DNA of 32,414 nt from an uncultured Paracoccaceae bacterium (GCA_938028765.1 CALIZF010000019.1:1-32414), one strand, 5' to 3'. Shown: positions 7,475-15,856, counted from the stretch's first letter. Made by a program: numbers and translations. Notes: generated from the sequence alone by a model not told the origin.

Positions 7475-8752
7475 CGTCCCCGTCCTCGCGCCGCTTGCGT
7501 CGCCGCATGCGCGGCACTATCGACTAGTCTCGTGCAGCAAAAACTCCCGGCAGATGCTGAAGGGGCGCGTGACCCCGAAGGTTGGCCAGGACCTTGACTT
7601 GCCGGGGCGCGATGCGCCCTCGCGGTGGGGAGGGAAGCCACCGGGCGCGACCCACGGGGCCGATCAGGCGAGGCCCCATCCGCCGTTCCTCAAGATTGCC
7701 GGGATCGCGGCGTCGCGCTCTGCCTCGGGCGTGTTTGCGCCGACGACCAAGCACGAACAGCCCCAGCCCTTCGGCGGGCTGTGGATCGCCCGGAACGGGT
7801 GATCGCACTGCAGCGCGAGCCCGTCCCGCACCAGATGCTGCGTCTGGGGCGCGCGCGAGCCGCCGTGGCGGGAGACCCAGAGCCGGAAGCCGCCCGCCCA
7901 CGGTCTCTTGCCAGCAGTCGATCACCGCCCCGTTCGCGCGCAGCTTTGGCACGATCGCATCGACGGCGCAGACCCGCCGAAGGCCCCCGCCAGCGCCGCC
8001 CCTGTCCCCGTCTCCGAGAACCGGTCCCGGACCCTGGGAAGGTCCCCCGAAGCGCCCTCGAAGACGCTTCGACCGAGGTTCCGGGGCCGGTCCGCTGGCG
8101 GGGCACGCCCCCCGGGACGCAAACTCAAGTCGTCAAGATATGCGCTGGGCCCTATGCCCGGGGCCGGGCAGCGAAGTCATGCGTCAAGAGTGGCGGCACG
8201 CGGCGGGTTCGTCCGTCCGGCTCCAATCGCAGGGGGCGCGACGGCTGAGGGGGCGGGGCGGCGCTGGGCCCGGCCGGGCCGGGGCAGCTGCCGCCCGCGG
8301 GGTCGGTCGTCGGCCAGCGGCCGGACCGGGCGCTGCGCTACCGGCACATGCGGGCGCACACGGCGCTGCGTCTTCCTTCCGTGGTCGCACGGCCCGTCAC
8401 CGCCGGGCAGACCGGGCCTGGCGGACGCGGGCGGCGCGATGTCGACATGCCCGAACCGCCCGATCCGGCGGCGGTCCGGGCGGCGGTTAACGCCCTTGTC
8501 GCTTGCGACCTGCCGGTGACCGAGGACCCGATCGCGGACAGCGATCTGGCCGCGGATCCCGGACCGGTGCGCACCATGTCGGTCCGGCCGCCGGTCGGGC
8601 AGGGGCGCGTGCGGCTGGTGCGGATCGGCGCGTGGGCGGACCAGGTGGACTGCAGCCCTGCGGCGGCACCCGCGTCGCCCGGATGGGCGAGACCGGCCCC
8701 GTCACGTGCGGCCGGATCGAGACGACGGGCCGCCGGGACCGCCGCCTGCCGC
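7475..8752. other. Degenerate region without intact genes
   Basis: About 1.3 kb between the doubtful ORF and the AI-2E exporter with no complete gene in any frame. Open frames here are low-complexity Arg/Pro/Ser/Ala artefacts of high GC. Two recognisable remnants sit inside: a minus-strand fragment resembling a Mu gpF-like phage head protein (7664-7921) and a plus-strand AlaX pseudogene (8285-8769). The stretches 7475-7663 and 7922-8284 hold nothing I can identify, apart from a short protein-like run (VPKLRANGAVIDCWQETVGG) on the minus strand just upstream of the phage fragment in another frame. Confidence 0.7.
7664..7921 (-). pseudogene. Remnant of a Mu gpF-like phage minor head protein
   Basis: Read on the minus strand, the frame ending at TGA 7664-7666 contains QHLVRDGLALQCDHPF followed by RAIHSPPKGWGCSCLVVGA. 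This resembles the C-terminal signature of Mu gpF-like head morphogenesis proteins, typically R..H..L.DG..L..DHPFW..HYPPNGWGC.C.V. The usual HPFW tryptophan is Arg here and PPN is PPK. An in-frame stop lies at 7922-7924, directly upstream. The protein-like run VDAIVPKLRANGAVIDCW continues in another frame, suggesting a frameshift near 7890-7910. I see no other head or tail genes, so this would be an isolated leftover of a lost prophage. The family assignment is by remembered motif, not by alignment. Confidence 0.5.
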
Positions 8753-8769
8753 TTACCCTTTCCGGCTGA
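8285..8769 (+). pseudogene. Alanyl-tRNA editing protein (AlaX) pseudogene, frameshifted
   Basis: Homologous to trans-editing AlaX proteins, which hydrolyse mischarged Ser- or Gly-tRNA(Ala). The frame reads QLPPAGSVVGQRPDRALRYR, then HMRAHTALRLPSVV, then a stretch containing DMPEPPDPAAVRAAVNALVA and RTMSVRPPVGQGRVRLVRIG up to ADQVD at 8650. One base is missing between 8650 and 8651. Restoring a C gives LQPCGGTRVARMGETGPV and continues in the next frame to the stop at 8769. Both zinc motifs are damaged: HTALH has become HTALR (codon 8369-8371) and CGGTH has become CGGTR (8671-8673), each explicable by one A-to-G change. The N-terminal ~70 residues are unrecognisable, and a stop lies in frame upstream. 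The tail overlaps the end of the convergent exporter gene by 17 bases. Confidence 0.8.
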
Positions 8770-9895
8770 CCCGCCCGGCGAGGTCGAGGTCCGTGTCGGG
8801 CAGCCCCTCGCGTGAGAGGATCACCGCCATCGGCCGAAGGGCGGGAATGTGCGACGACACGATCATGATGGCGACCATGATCGGCACCGCGAGGAACATG
8901 CCCGCCACGCCCCAGACCGCGGCCCAGAACGCCAGCGACACGATGATCCCGAAGGACGACAGGCGCAGGGCCCGGCCGAGCAGCAGGGGATCGATCACCT
9001 GGCCCACGGTGAACTGGATCGCCGTGATGATCCCAAGGATGCCGAGCGCGAACCAAGGATCGCCGAACTGCACGAAGGCGATCAGCGCGCCGATCACGGT
9101 GGCGGCGATCGATCCCACGTTGGGGATGTAGTTGAGCACGAAGGTCAGGATGGCGAGCGGCCCCGCCAGCTCCAGCCCGAAGAACCGCGCCACCGCCCAG
9201 ACCAGCAGCGCGGTGACGACGCTGACCAGCGTCTTGACCAGCAGGTAGCGGTTGATGCGGTGGATGATCGACCCCACGATGCGTTCTGCCCGCGCCGCCC
9301 GGTCGGCATCGCCGAAGAGGTTCACAAGCTTGGTCGAGAAGCGGATCCGCTCGGCGAAGAGGAACCCCACGAACAGCGTGATCAGGATCGTCGCCGACAC
9401 GACCTGTCCGGCCTGGCCGGCCGCGCCGCGCAGCCAGGGCGCGATCTCCACCTGCCGCAGCATCCCCCGGGCGGCCGCCTGCGCCTCCGGACCGAAGATC
9501 CCCGCAAGGTCGATCACGGCGCGCTGCACCTGATCGGCATAGACGATGACGGACATCACGACCGTGTTCGCCTGCGACACGACCAGCGCCGCGATCACGA
9601 AGAGGCCCGCCGCGATCATGGAGAAGGCCACGATGGCCGCCAGCGACAAGGGGATGCGCAACCGGCCGAACTGCACCCCCGCGACCCAGTTGATCGCGTC
9701 CACCGTGAGGCTGAACAGGATGATGGCGATGACCAGCGAGATCAGGATGAACTTCGCCTGCACCAGAAGGAACAGGACGACGGCAAAGGCGATGATGCCG
9801 AGGAACCAGGTCTGCGCCGCCTGGCGGCGCACCGACTGGACCTGCTGCGCCTGCGCGATGTCCCGTTCGGCCCCGTCCGCCACGCCACACCCCAT
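8753..9895 (-). CDS. AI-2E family transporter (TqsA/PerM-like)
   Basis: A 380-residue polytopic inner-membrane protein of the AI-2E exporter / PerM family. Paired N-terminal helices are near 29-48 (TWFLGIIAFAVVLFLLVQAKF) and 50-72. A central soluble segment follows (about 105-160). The typical C-terminal block has NYIPNVGSIAATVIGALIA and QFTVGQVIDPLLLGRALRLS, the latter a family hallmark. Family members export autoinducer-2, act as Na+/H+ antiporters, or are uncharacterised, so the substrate here is open. It is a single gene, convergent with the AlaX pseudogene. The ATG at 9895 has no strong ribosome-binding site; a GTG five codons in is an alternative start. Confidence 0.88.
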   Translation of the reverse strand: MGCGVADGAERDIAQAQQVQSVRRQAAQTWFLGIIAFAVVLFLLVQAKFILISLVIAIILFSLTVDAINWVAGVQFGRLRIPLSLAAIVAFSMIAAGLFVIAALVVSQANTVVMSVIVYADQVQRAVIDLAGIFGPEAQAAARGMLRQVEIAPWLRGAAGQAGQVVSATILITLFVGFLFAERIRFSTKLVNLFGDADRAARAERIVGSIIHRINRYLLVKTLVSVVTALLVWAVARFFGLELAGPLAILTFVLNYIPNVGSIAATVIGALIAFVQFGDPWFALGILGIITAIQFTVGQVIDPLLLGRALRLSSFGIIVSLAFWAAVWGVAGMFLAVPIMVAIMIVSSHIPALRPMAVILSREGLPDTDLDLAGRVSRKG

Positions 9896-9934
9896 CCGTT
9901 GCCGCGCGAACCCTAGGGGCAGGGGGCGCGCCGA

Positions 9935-10324
9935 TCAACCGCCGCCGGCGGCGGCGCTGCGTTGCGCCGCAACCTGGTCGCGCAGCGCCTGCAGGTCGTC
10001 GATCGCCGCCTGCAGCTCCGCCTTCTGCGCGGCCAGCGCGACAAGCTGCCGGTCGGCCAGTGCGATCCATGCCGCCATCTGCGCGTCAGTGCCCTGCTTT
10101 TGGTAAATCTCCAGCCATTGCCGGATCTCCTCGAGGCTGAAGCCGAACCGGCGGCCGCGCAGGATGAGGGTCATCCGCGCCACCTCGCGCGGGCCGTAAT
10201 AGCGGGCGCGCCCTTCCTTCTCGGGCTGCAGAAGCTCGATGTATTCGTAATAGCGAAGGGTGCGCGGCGTCACGTCGAACTTCGCGCACATCTCCTTGAA
10301 GCTCAGCCGCGTGGCCGTTGTCAT
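9935..10324 (-). CDS. MerR-family transcriptional regulator
   Basis: A 129-residue DNA-binding regulator. The winged helix-turn-helix is at residues 8-75 (FKEMCAKFDVTPRTLRYYEY, then RARYYGPREVARM and RRFGFSLEEIRQWL). A C-terminal dimerisation coiled coil follows at about 88-122. There is no C-terminal cysteine cluster, so it is unlikely to sense metals or redox like MerR or SoxR. The sequence style resembles MerR-type regulators of branched-chain or fatty acid catabolism (LiuR-like). GGAGGA lies about 7 bases before the ATG at 10324. It is divergent from two acyl-CoA thioesterase-like genes, whose control is its most likely job. Confidence 0.88.
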   Translation of the reverse strand: MTTATRLSFKEMCAKFDVTPRTLRYYEYIELLQPEKEGRARYYGPREVARMTLILRGRRFGFSLEEIRQWLEIYQKQGTDAQMAAWIALADRQLVALAAQKAELQAAIDDLQALRDQVAAQRSAAAGGG

Positions 10325-10357
10325 GCGCCATTCCTCCGGACGACGCGAAAGTAAGGC

Positions 10358-10388
10358 CGCCCGCACCGGTCGGCAACCGCGGCGGGCG
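10358..10388. promoter_or_regulatory. Imperfect palindrome, candidate MerR-type operator
   Basis: CGCCCGCACCGGT (10358-10370) and ACCGCGGCGGGCG (10376-10388) form an inverted repeat, 11 of 13 positions matching, with a five-base centre. It lies in the 120-base divergent gap between the MerR-family gene and the thioesterase genes, where MerR proteins usually bind. GC-rich DNA makes such repeats more frequent by chance. Confidence 0.35.
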
Positions 10389-10444
10389 ATTCCGCCTTGC
10401 GGGCCGCGGCGGCCCGTCGCATCAATCCGCCCGGAGGGCAGGGC

Positions 10445-10894
10445 ATGACCGAGGCGAAGGCCAAGATCGCGCGCCAGTTCGTCGAGGCGATTCCGCACGC
10501 CCGCGCACTGGGGATGCGGATCGACGACATCGGCGAGGGGCGCTGCCTCTTGTCGATGGACTACGACCTGCGCTTCGTAGGCGATCCGGCGACGGGGGTC
10601 ATCCACGGCGGGGCGGTGTTCGCGCTGCTCGACACCGCCTGTGGGGCGGCAGTGATGCTGCACCCGGCCGCACCCGCGGGCACCGCGACCCTCGACCTGC
10701 GGGTGGACTACATGCGCCCTGCGACGCCCGGCCAGCGGATCTTGGCCGAGGCGGTCTGCTACAACATGACCCGCACCGTCGCCTTCATCCGCGCGAACGC
10801 GCGCGACGAGGATGCGGGACGGCCCGTCGCCACCGCGACCGGCGCGTTCACGATCGAAAGCGCCCGCGGCCCCGAACGGGCGGCGCGCCGATGA
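10445..10894 (+). CDS. PaaI-family hotdog-fold thioesterase
   Basis: A 149-residue cytoplasmic acyl-CoA thioesterase of the hotdog fold; its acyl substrate is unknown. The hotdog helix begins with HGGAVFALLDTACGAA: the HGG loop is at 54-56 and the probable catalytic acid is D63. The beta-strand motif TATLDLRVDYMRPATPGQ follows at about 81-98, typical of PaaI. GGAGG lies about 9 bases before the ATG. Its stop overlaps the next gene's start as ATGA, so the two thioesterase genes are coupled. The divergent MerR gene suggests control by an acyl-CoA-related signal. Confidence 0.88.
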   Translation: MTEAKAKIARQFVEAIPHARALGMRIDDIGEGRCLLSMDYDLRFVGDPATGVIHGGAVFALLDTACGAAVMLHPAAPAGTATLDLRVDYMRPATPGQRILAEAVCYNMTRTVAFIRANARDEDAGRPVATATGAFTIESARGPERAARR

Positions 10895-11400
10895 AGCGCC
10901 CCCGGCCAGAACCCGTGCAGGTCGTCAAGCAGCGCCGCGACGGCGCCTTGCGCGCGCTGGTCAGCGGTGTGCCCTACATCCAGTATCTGGGCATCTCCTT
11001 CGACCGGCGGGGGGACGAGCTGACGGCGGTGCTGCCCTATCGCGACGATCTGATCGGCAACCCCCTGCTGCCGGCGCTGCATGGCGGCGCGACGGCTGCC
11101 TTCCTCGAGACGACGGCGATCATCGAACTCGCCTGGTCGCTCCTCTGGGAAGAGATGGAGGAAGGCGCGCTCGATCCCACGACCGTGCTGCCCACCCATC
11201 TGCCGCGCCTGCCCAAGACCATCGATTTCACGGTTGACTATCTGCGGTCGGGCCTGCCGCGCGATGCCTATGCGCGGGCGCGGATCAACCGGTCCGGCCG
11301 CCGCTACGCCAGCGTCCATGTCGAGGCCTGGCAGGACAATCGGGCGCGCCTCTTCGCGCAGGCGACCGGCCACTTCCTGATGCCCGAGCGCGACGCCTGA
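10891..11400 (+). CDS. Second hotdog-fold thioesterase, paired with the first
   Basis: A 169-residue PaaI-like protein, distinct from its upstream neighbour. The hotdog motif is LHGGATAAFLETTA (HGG at 64-66), with glutamate E73 where the upstream paralogue has aspartate. The central strand is KTIDFTVDYLRSGLPRDAYA. An insertion of about 15 residues (WEEMEEGALDPTTVLPTHLP) follows the hotdog helix. It overlaps the first thioesterase by four bases (ATGA), and the MATE gene starts three bases after its stop. Tandem divergent PaaI-like proteins may form a heteromer or serve two chain types; this is inference. Confidence 0.85.
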   Translation: MKRPRPEPVQVVKQRRDGALRALVSGVPYIQYLGISFDRRGDELTAVLPYRDDLIGNPLLPALHGGATAAFLETTAIIELAWSLLWEEMEEGALDPTTVLPTHLPRLPKTIDFTVDYLRSGLPRDAYARARINRSGRRYASVHVEAWQDNRARLFAQATGHFLMPERDA

Positions 11401-11403
11401 CCG

Positions 11404-12753
11404 ATGCCGGAGATCACCGACCGGCGGGTGCTGCGCATCGCCGCGCCGATCGTGCTGTCGAACGCCACGGTGCCGCTGCTCGGCGCGGTCGATACCGGCG
11501 TCGTCGGCCAGATGGGGATGGCCGCCCCGATCGGCGCGGTCGGGATGGGGGCGATCATCCTCGCCTCGGTCTACTGGATCTTCGGCTTCCTGCGCATGGG
11601 CACCTCGGGCCTTGCCGCGCAGGCGCATGGGGCGGGCGACACGGCCGAACGGGGCGCCATCCTGATCCGGGCGCTCGCCGTCGCCGGGGTGGCGGGGGCG
11701 GCGATGATCCTTTCGCAGGCGGGCATCGTCCGGTGGGCCTTCCGCCTTGCCCCCGCCTCGGCCGAGGTCGAGGCGCTGGCGCGCGACTATCTGGACATCC
11801 GCATCTGGGGCGCGCCGGCGACCATCGCGCTCTACGCCGTCACCGGGTGGCTGATCGCAGTCGAACGCACACGGGGCGTGCTGACGCTGCAGCTGTGGAT
11901 GAACGGGCTCAACGTGGCGCTGGACTTCGGATTCGTCCTCGGCCTCGGCTGGGGGGTGCAGGGGGTGGCCGCGGCGACGCTGATCGCCGAATGGACCGGG
12001 CTTGCGCTCGGCCTGTGGTTGTGCCGGGCGGCCTTCGCGCGGGCCGCGCTGCGCGACCGGGCGCGCCTGCTGGCCGCCGCGCCGCTGCGGCGGATGCTGG
12101 CGGTCAACACCGACATCATGATCCGGTCGGTCCTGCTGCAGGCCGCGTTCACTACCTTCCTGTTCCTCGGGGCGGGGCAGGGCGACGTGACGCTGGCGGC
12201 CAACCAGGTCCTTCTGCAGTTCCTCGAGATCACGGCCTATGCGCTCGACGGGTTCGCCTTCGCGGCCGAGACGCTGGTGGGACAGGCGGTGGGCGCGCGG
12301 CGGCCGGCCGACGTGCGCCGCGCCGCGGTCGTGTCGTCGCGTTGGGGGGCGGGCGGGGCGGTGGCGCTGTCCATGGCCTTCTGGCTGGCCGGACCCGCGA
12401 TCATCGACCTGATGGCGACCGACCCCGCCGTGCGGGCCGCGGCGCGGATCCATCTGCCCTGGCTGCTGGCCGCACCGGCGATCGGGGTCGCCTCGTGGAT
12501 GTTCGACGGCATCTTCATCGGCGCGACCCTGACGCGCGAGATGCGCGACGCGATGCTGGTCTCGGTGGCGGTCTACGCCGCCGCCCTGGCGGTCCTTCTG
12601 CCCGCCTTCGGCAACCACGGGCTGTGGGGGGCGCTGATGGTGCTGAACGCGGTGCGCGGTCTGACGATGGCGCGGCTCTACCGCCGGGCCGAGGCGGCGG
12701 CCTACAGCCAATCGCCCCGCCCGCTGCCGGCCGCGTCGGCGGGCGAGGCATAG
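11404..12753 (+). CDS. MATE-family efflux transporter (DinF-like)
   Basis: A 449-residue inner-membrane antiporter of the MATE superfamily, DinF branch, with the expected ~12 membrane helices in two homologous halves. Helix 1 carries [20 protein letters not shown] followed by TGVVGQMG, the characteristic MATE motif. The second half has [19 protein letters not shown] and [20 protein letters not shown]. Members extrude organic cations or oxidised metabolites using Na+ or H+. The ATG is three bases after the preceding thioesterase stop, so the three genes form an operon. Its last 52 bases overlap the end of the convergent pyrD. Confidence 0.9.
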   Translation: MPEITDRRVLRIAAPIVLSNATVPLLGAVDTGVVGQMGMAAPIGAVGMGAIILASVYWIFGFLRMGTSGLAAQAHGAGDTAERGAILIRALAVAGVAGAAMILSQAGIVRWAFRLAPASAEVEALARDYLDIRIWGAPATIALYAVTGWLIAVERTRGVLTLQLWMNGLNVALDFGFVLGLGWGVQGVAAATLIAEWTGLALGLWLCRAAFARAALRDRARLLAAAPLRRMLAVNTDIMIRSVLLQAAFTTFLFLGAGQGDVTLAANQVLLQFLEITAYALDGFAFAAETLVGQAVGARRPADVRRAAVVSSRWGAGGAVALSMAFWLAGPAIIDLMATDPAVRAAARIHLPWLLAAPAIGVASWMFDGIFIGATLTREMRDAMLVSVAVYAAALAVLLPAFGNHGLWGALMVLNAVRGLTMARLYRRAEAAAYSQSPRPLPAASAGEA

Positions 12754-13763
12754 CCGCCCGCAGCCAGCCGGTCCGACAGGCCGCGCGCGATCGCCGCCAC
12801 GAGCGGCAGGCCCTGCCAGACGAGCGCGGTGTAAAGCTGCACCGCCGAGGCGCCGGCGCGCAGCTTCTGCCAGGCCTCTTCCGCGGACCCGACCCCGCCG
12901 ACCCCGATCAGCGGGATCCGGCCGGACGTGGCGGCATGGAACCGCGCCAGCACCCGCGTTGACTGCTCGAACAGGGGCGCGCCGGACAGGCCGCCGGCCT
13001 CGCGCGCATGGGGGCTTTTCAGACCGTCGCGCGACACCGTGGTGTTGGTGGCGACGATCGCGTCCACGCCGGCGGCCTCGGCGGCCTCGGCGATGGCCTC
13101 GATCGCCTCGCCGTCGAGGTCAGGGGCGACCTTCAGGAACACCGCGACCGGCCGCGGCAGCGCGGCGCGGGCCGCCATCACGCGCGCCAGAAGCGAGCCG
13201 AGCGCGCGGCGTTCCTGCAGGTCGCGCAGGCCCGCGGTGTTGGGCGAGCTGACGTTCACGGTGGCGAAATCCACATGCGCGCCGCAGGCCGCCAGCACGG
13301 CGGCGAAATCGCCCGCGCGGTCCGCGCTGTCCCGGTTCGCGCCGAGGTTCAGCCCCACCGGCACCGGCTGCCGGCCCGCCGCGGCTAGGCGCGCGGCCAC
13401 CGCCGCGGCTCCGTCGTTGTTGAAGCCGAACCGGTTGATCACCGCCCGGTCCTCGGGCAGGCGGAAGAGGCGCGGCCGGGGGTTTCCGGGCTGCGGCCGC
13501 GGCGTGGCGGCACCGACCTCGACGAAGCCGAATCCCGCCCGCGCCAGCGCCGGCACCGCGACCGCGTTCTTGTCGTAACCGGCCGCGAGGCCGACCGGGT
13601 TCGGCAGGTCGATCCCGGCGATGCGAACCGCCAGCGCGGGCCCCGCCAGCGGCCCCGGCCGCGGGGCAAGCCCGGCGCGCAGCGCGGCCAGCGACAGGGC
13701 GTGCGCGCGTTCGGGGTCGATCCGATGCAGGACCGACAGCGCGGCGCGATCCGCGAGGCTCAC
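12702..13763 (-). CDS. pyrD: Dihydroorotate dehydrogenase (quinone)
   Basis: A 353-residue class 2 enzyme of de novo pyrimidine synthesis that oxidises dihydroorotate to orotate with FMN and passes electrons to membrane quinone. The N-terminal helical membrane-association region is present (residues 1-35). Family motifs include [37 protein letters not shown] (the serine is the catalytic base of class 2 enzymes) and [15 protein letters not shown] near the phosphate site. The start is GTG, overlapping the upstream DUF952 stop as GTGA, with GAAGG about 7 bases before it. The 3' end overlaps the convergent MATE gene. Confidence 0.95.
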   Translation of the reverse strand: MSLADRAALSVLHRIDPERAHALSLAALRAGLAPRPGPLAGPALAVRIAGIDLPNPVGLAAGYDKNAVAVPALARAGFGFVEVGAATPRPQPGNPRPRLFRLPEDRAVINRFGFNNDGAAAVAARLAAAGRQPVPVGLNLGANRDSADRAGDFAAVLAACGAHVDFATVNVSSPNTAGLRDLQERRALGSLLARVMAARAALPRPVAVFLKVAPDLDGEAIEAIAEAAEAAGVDAIVATNTTVSRDGLKSPHAREAGGLSGAPLFEQSTRVLARFHAATSGRIPLIGVGGVGSAEEAWQKLRAGASAVQLYTALVWQGLPLVAAIARGLSDRLAAGGYASPADAAGSGRGDWL

Positions 13764-14098
13764 CAGACGCCTTCAGGGAAAATGTGGCCGGTGGCGCCGA
13801 GCGGCAGCGACTTGTCCCAGACCACGTCGGTCATCCGCAACTCGCGGTAGAGGTGCGGAAACAGCGCCCCGCCGCGCGCGGGTTCCCACCGCAACGCCTC
13901 GCCCAGACCCTCGGCCGACACGGCCACCAGGACAAGGTCGCTTTCCGCGCCGAAGTGCCGGGCAGCCGTTTCCGCCACCTGGGCCGAGGTCGAGAAGTGG
14001 ATATAGCCGTCGGCCAGATCGACCGGCGCGCCCGCCGTGCGGCCGGCGGCGCGGAACGCATCCCATTCGGAGCGGCGGAAGATCTTGTAGATCAGCAT
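13760..14098 (-). CDS. DUF952 domain protein
   Basis: A 112-residue cytoplasmic protein of the DUF952 family. Conserved features are IYKI at the start, the [19 protein letters not shown] block (31-49), [14 protein letters not shown] (71-84) and GHIFPEGVW at the C-terminus. The fold is thought to relate to ADP-ribosyltransferase-like proteins, but no reaction is established. Translationally coupled to pyrD (GTGA overlap), an arrangement I recall from other Rhodobacterales, which suggests co-expression with pyrimidine synthesis rather than a shared function. Confidence 0.85.
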   Translation of the reverse strand: MLIYKIFRRSEWDAFRAAGRTAGAPVDLADGYIHFSTSAQVAETAARHFGAESDLVLVAVSAEGLGEALRWEPARGGALFPHLYRELRMTDVVWDKSLPLGATGHIFPEGVW

Positions 14099-14151
14099 GG
14101 GCCGTTCCTGCACCGGCCCGCGCGGCCGGTCAACGGTCCGGCCCTGCCGCG

Positions 14152-14169
14152 TCGTCATCGCGCCGTCAT
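14152..14169 (+). promoter_or_regulatory. Candidate Pho box upstream of the 5'-nucleotidase
   Basis: TCGTCAT and CCGTCAT occur as direct repeats with the 11-base period of PhoB sites (consensus CTGTCAT, four bases, CTGTCAT). They match 5 of 7 and 6 of 7 positions. The site is about 88 bases before the nucleotidase start and 54 bases from the divergent DUF952 gene. The usual A/T-rich centre of a Pho box is absent (CGCG), which weakens the call. Confidence 0.3.
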
Positions 14170-14257
14170 GCGGCGCGGCGAAGCTGACGCCGGCGCGTGC
14201 GTGCAAGCGCATGGTTTGTAGCGCGAATGTAACGATACTTCGGCACGGAGGTATGCC

Positions 14258-15856
14258 ATGCTGACCCGACTGCTGGCCGGTTCCGCGGCCATTGCGCTGA
14301 TGGCGGGGGCCGCGCAGGCCGACTACACCCTGCATGTCCTGCACATCAACGACTTCCACAGCCGGATCGAGCCGATCAACCGTTTCGATTCCACCTGCTC
14401 CGCGGCCGAGGACGCGGAGGGCAAGTGCTTCGGCGGGGCGGCGCGGCTTGCCAGTGCGATCAATACCTTGCGCGACCGGCTGCGGGCCGCGGGACAGAAC
14501 GTGATCGTGCTGGATGCGGGCGACCAGTATCAGGGATCGCTGTTCTACACGACGTACAAGGGTGCCGCCGAGGGCGAGCTGATGGCGGCGATCGGCTTCG
14601 ATGCGATGGCGGTGGGCAACCACGAGTTCGACGACGGCCCCGACGGGCTTGCCGTTCTGCTGGACAAGGTGAGCTTTCCGGTGATCTCGGGCAATATCGA
14701 CGTGGAACGGGCGGCCGCGCTGAAAGGCCGCGTGCGCGACCATGTGGTGCTCGAGGTCGGGGGCGAGAGAATCGGGATCGTGTCCGCCCTGACGGTGGAT
14801 ACGATCGAGATCGCGAGCCCGGGCCCCGACGTGACGTTCACTGCGGCGATCGAGGCGCTTGGCGCCGATGCGGCGGCGCTGACCGCGGCGGGCGTCAACA
14901 AGATCATCGCGCTGACGCATGTGGGCCTGCCCACGGACCTGCAGATCGCGGCCGCAGTGCCGCACATCGACGCGGTTGTCGGCGGGCATTCGCACACCTG
15001 GCTGTCGGCATCGGACCCCGGGCGCCAGGGCGCCTACCCGACCTTCGTCACCGGGCACGACGGCGCGCTGGTTCCGGTGGTGCAGGCCTATGCCTATGGC
15101 AAGTACCTCGGTCATCTGGTGTTGACCTTCGACGATGCGGGGAACCTCCTGCACGCGCAGGGGGACACGATCCTGCTTGATGCCAGCGTCGCGCCCGATC
15201 CTGCCATCGCGGCGCGGGTCGCCGACCTCGCCGGACCGATCGAAGAGGTGAAGGCGCGGGTGGTGGCGGAAACGGCGGCCGAGATCGACGGGTCGCGCGA
15301 CAGCTGCCGGCAGCGGGAATGCGCGATGGGGAACCTGATCGCCGAAGCGATGCTGGATCGGGTGCGCGCGCAGGGCATCCAGATCGCGATCCAAAACGGC
15401 GGCGGCCTGCGCGCCTCGATCGATGCCGGCCCCGTCACCATGGGCGAGGTGCTGACGGTGCTGCCGTTCCAGAACACCTTGTCCACCTTCCAGGTCACCG
15501 GCGCCACGATCCTTGCGGCGCTGGAGAACGGGGTGGGCCGGGTCGAGGAAGGGTCGGGCCGTTTTCCGCAGGTCGCCGGGCTGCGCTACACATTCGATCC
15601 GGCGCTGCCGGCCGGGCAGCGGGTTTCGGACGTGATGGTGAACGAAGGCGGCACCTGGGGGCCGATCGATCCGGCAAGGGTCTATGGCGTGGTGTCGAAC
15701 AACTTCCTGCGGCAGGGCGGCGACGGGTACCGCATGTTCCTGCAAGCCGAGAACGCCTACGACTACGGTCCCGACCTTGCCGACGTGACGGCCGCGTTCC
15801 TCGCGAAGTCCGGCACCTACGCCCCGGTTCTCGACGGGCGGATCACCCGCAAGTGA
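14258..15856 (+). CDS. Periplasmic 5'-nucleotidase / 2',3'-cyclic phosphodiesterase (UshA family)
   Basis: A 532-residue exported metallophosphoesterase that removes phosphate from nucleotides or UDP-sugars for salvage. The signal peptide covers residues 1-21, with cleavage after AQA. The two-metal site is visible: D32 and H34 in HINDFHSR, D89 in GDQYQGS, N121 and H122 in GNHEFD, and histidines in GGHSHTW (about 243-248). The C-terminal substrate domain has QNGGGLRASIDAGPVTMGEV and NNFLRQGGDGYRMF, the latter carrying the aromatic base-stacking region. Length is normal. GGAGG lies 6 bases before the ATG. The location among pyr genes fits nucleotide recycling but may be coincidental. Confidence 0.92.
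   Translation: MLTRLLAGSAAIALMAGAAQADYTLHVLHINDFHSRIEPINRFDSTCSAAEDAEGKCFGGAARLASAINTLRDRLRAAGQNVIVLDAGDQYQGSLFYTTYKGAAEGELMAAIGFDAMAVGNHEFDDGPDGLAVLLDKVSFPVISGNIDVERAAALKGRVRDHVVLEVGGERIGIVSALTVDTIEIASPGPDVTFTAAIEALGADAAALTAAGVNKIIALTHVGLPTDLQIAAAVPHIDAVVGGHSHTWLSASDPGRQGAYPTFVTGHDGALVPVVQAYAYGKYLGHLVLTFDDAGNLLHAQGDTILLDASVAPDPAIAARVADLAGPIEEVKARVVAETAAEIDGSRDSCRQRECAMGNLIAEAMLDRVRAQGIQIAIQNGGGLRASIDAGPVTMGEVLTVLPFQNTLSTFQVTGATILAALENGVGRVEEGSGRFPQVAGLRYTFDPALPAGQRVSDVMVNEGGTWGPIDPARVYGVVSNNFLRQGGDGYRMFLQAENAYDYGPDLADVTAAFLAKSGTYAPVLDGRITRK

Noticed and set aside
7582..8519. Several long plus-strand ORFs in the degenerate region
   Set aside because: They are mutually overlapping Arg/Ser/Pro-rich translations without domain-like segments. 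The only real homology lies in the AlaX pseudogene frames and the minus-strand phage-like fragment.
14206..14240. A sigma-70 promoter close to the 5'-nucleotidase start
   Set aside because: TTGTAG and nearby TACTTC or GATACT have wrong spacing (about 14 bases or less) and would leave almost no leader before the ribosome-binding site.
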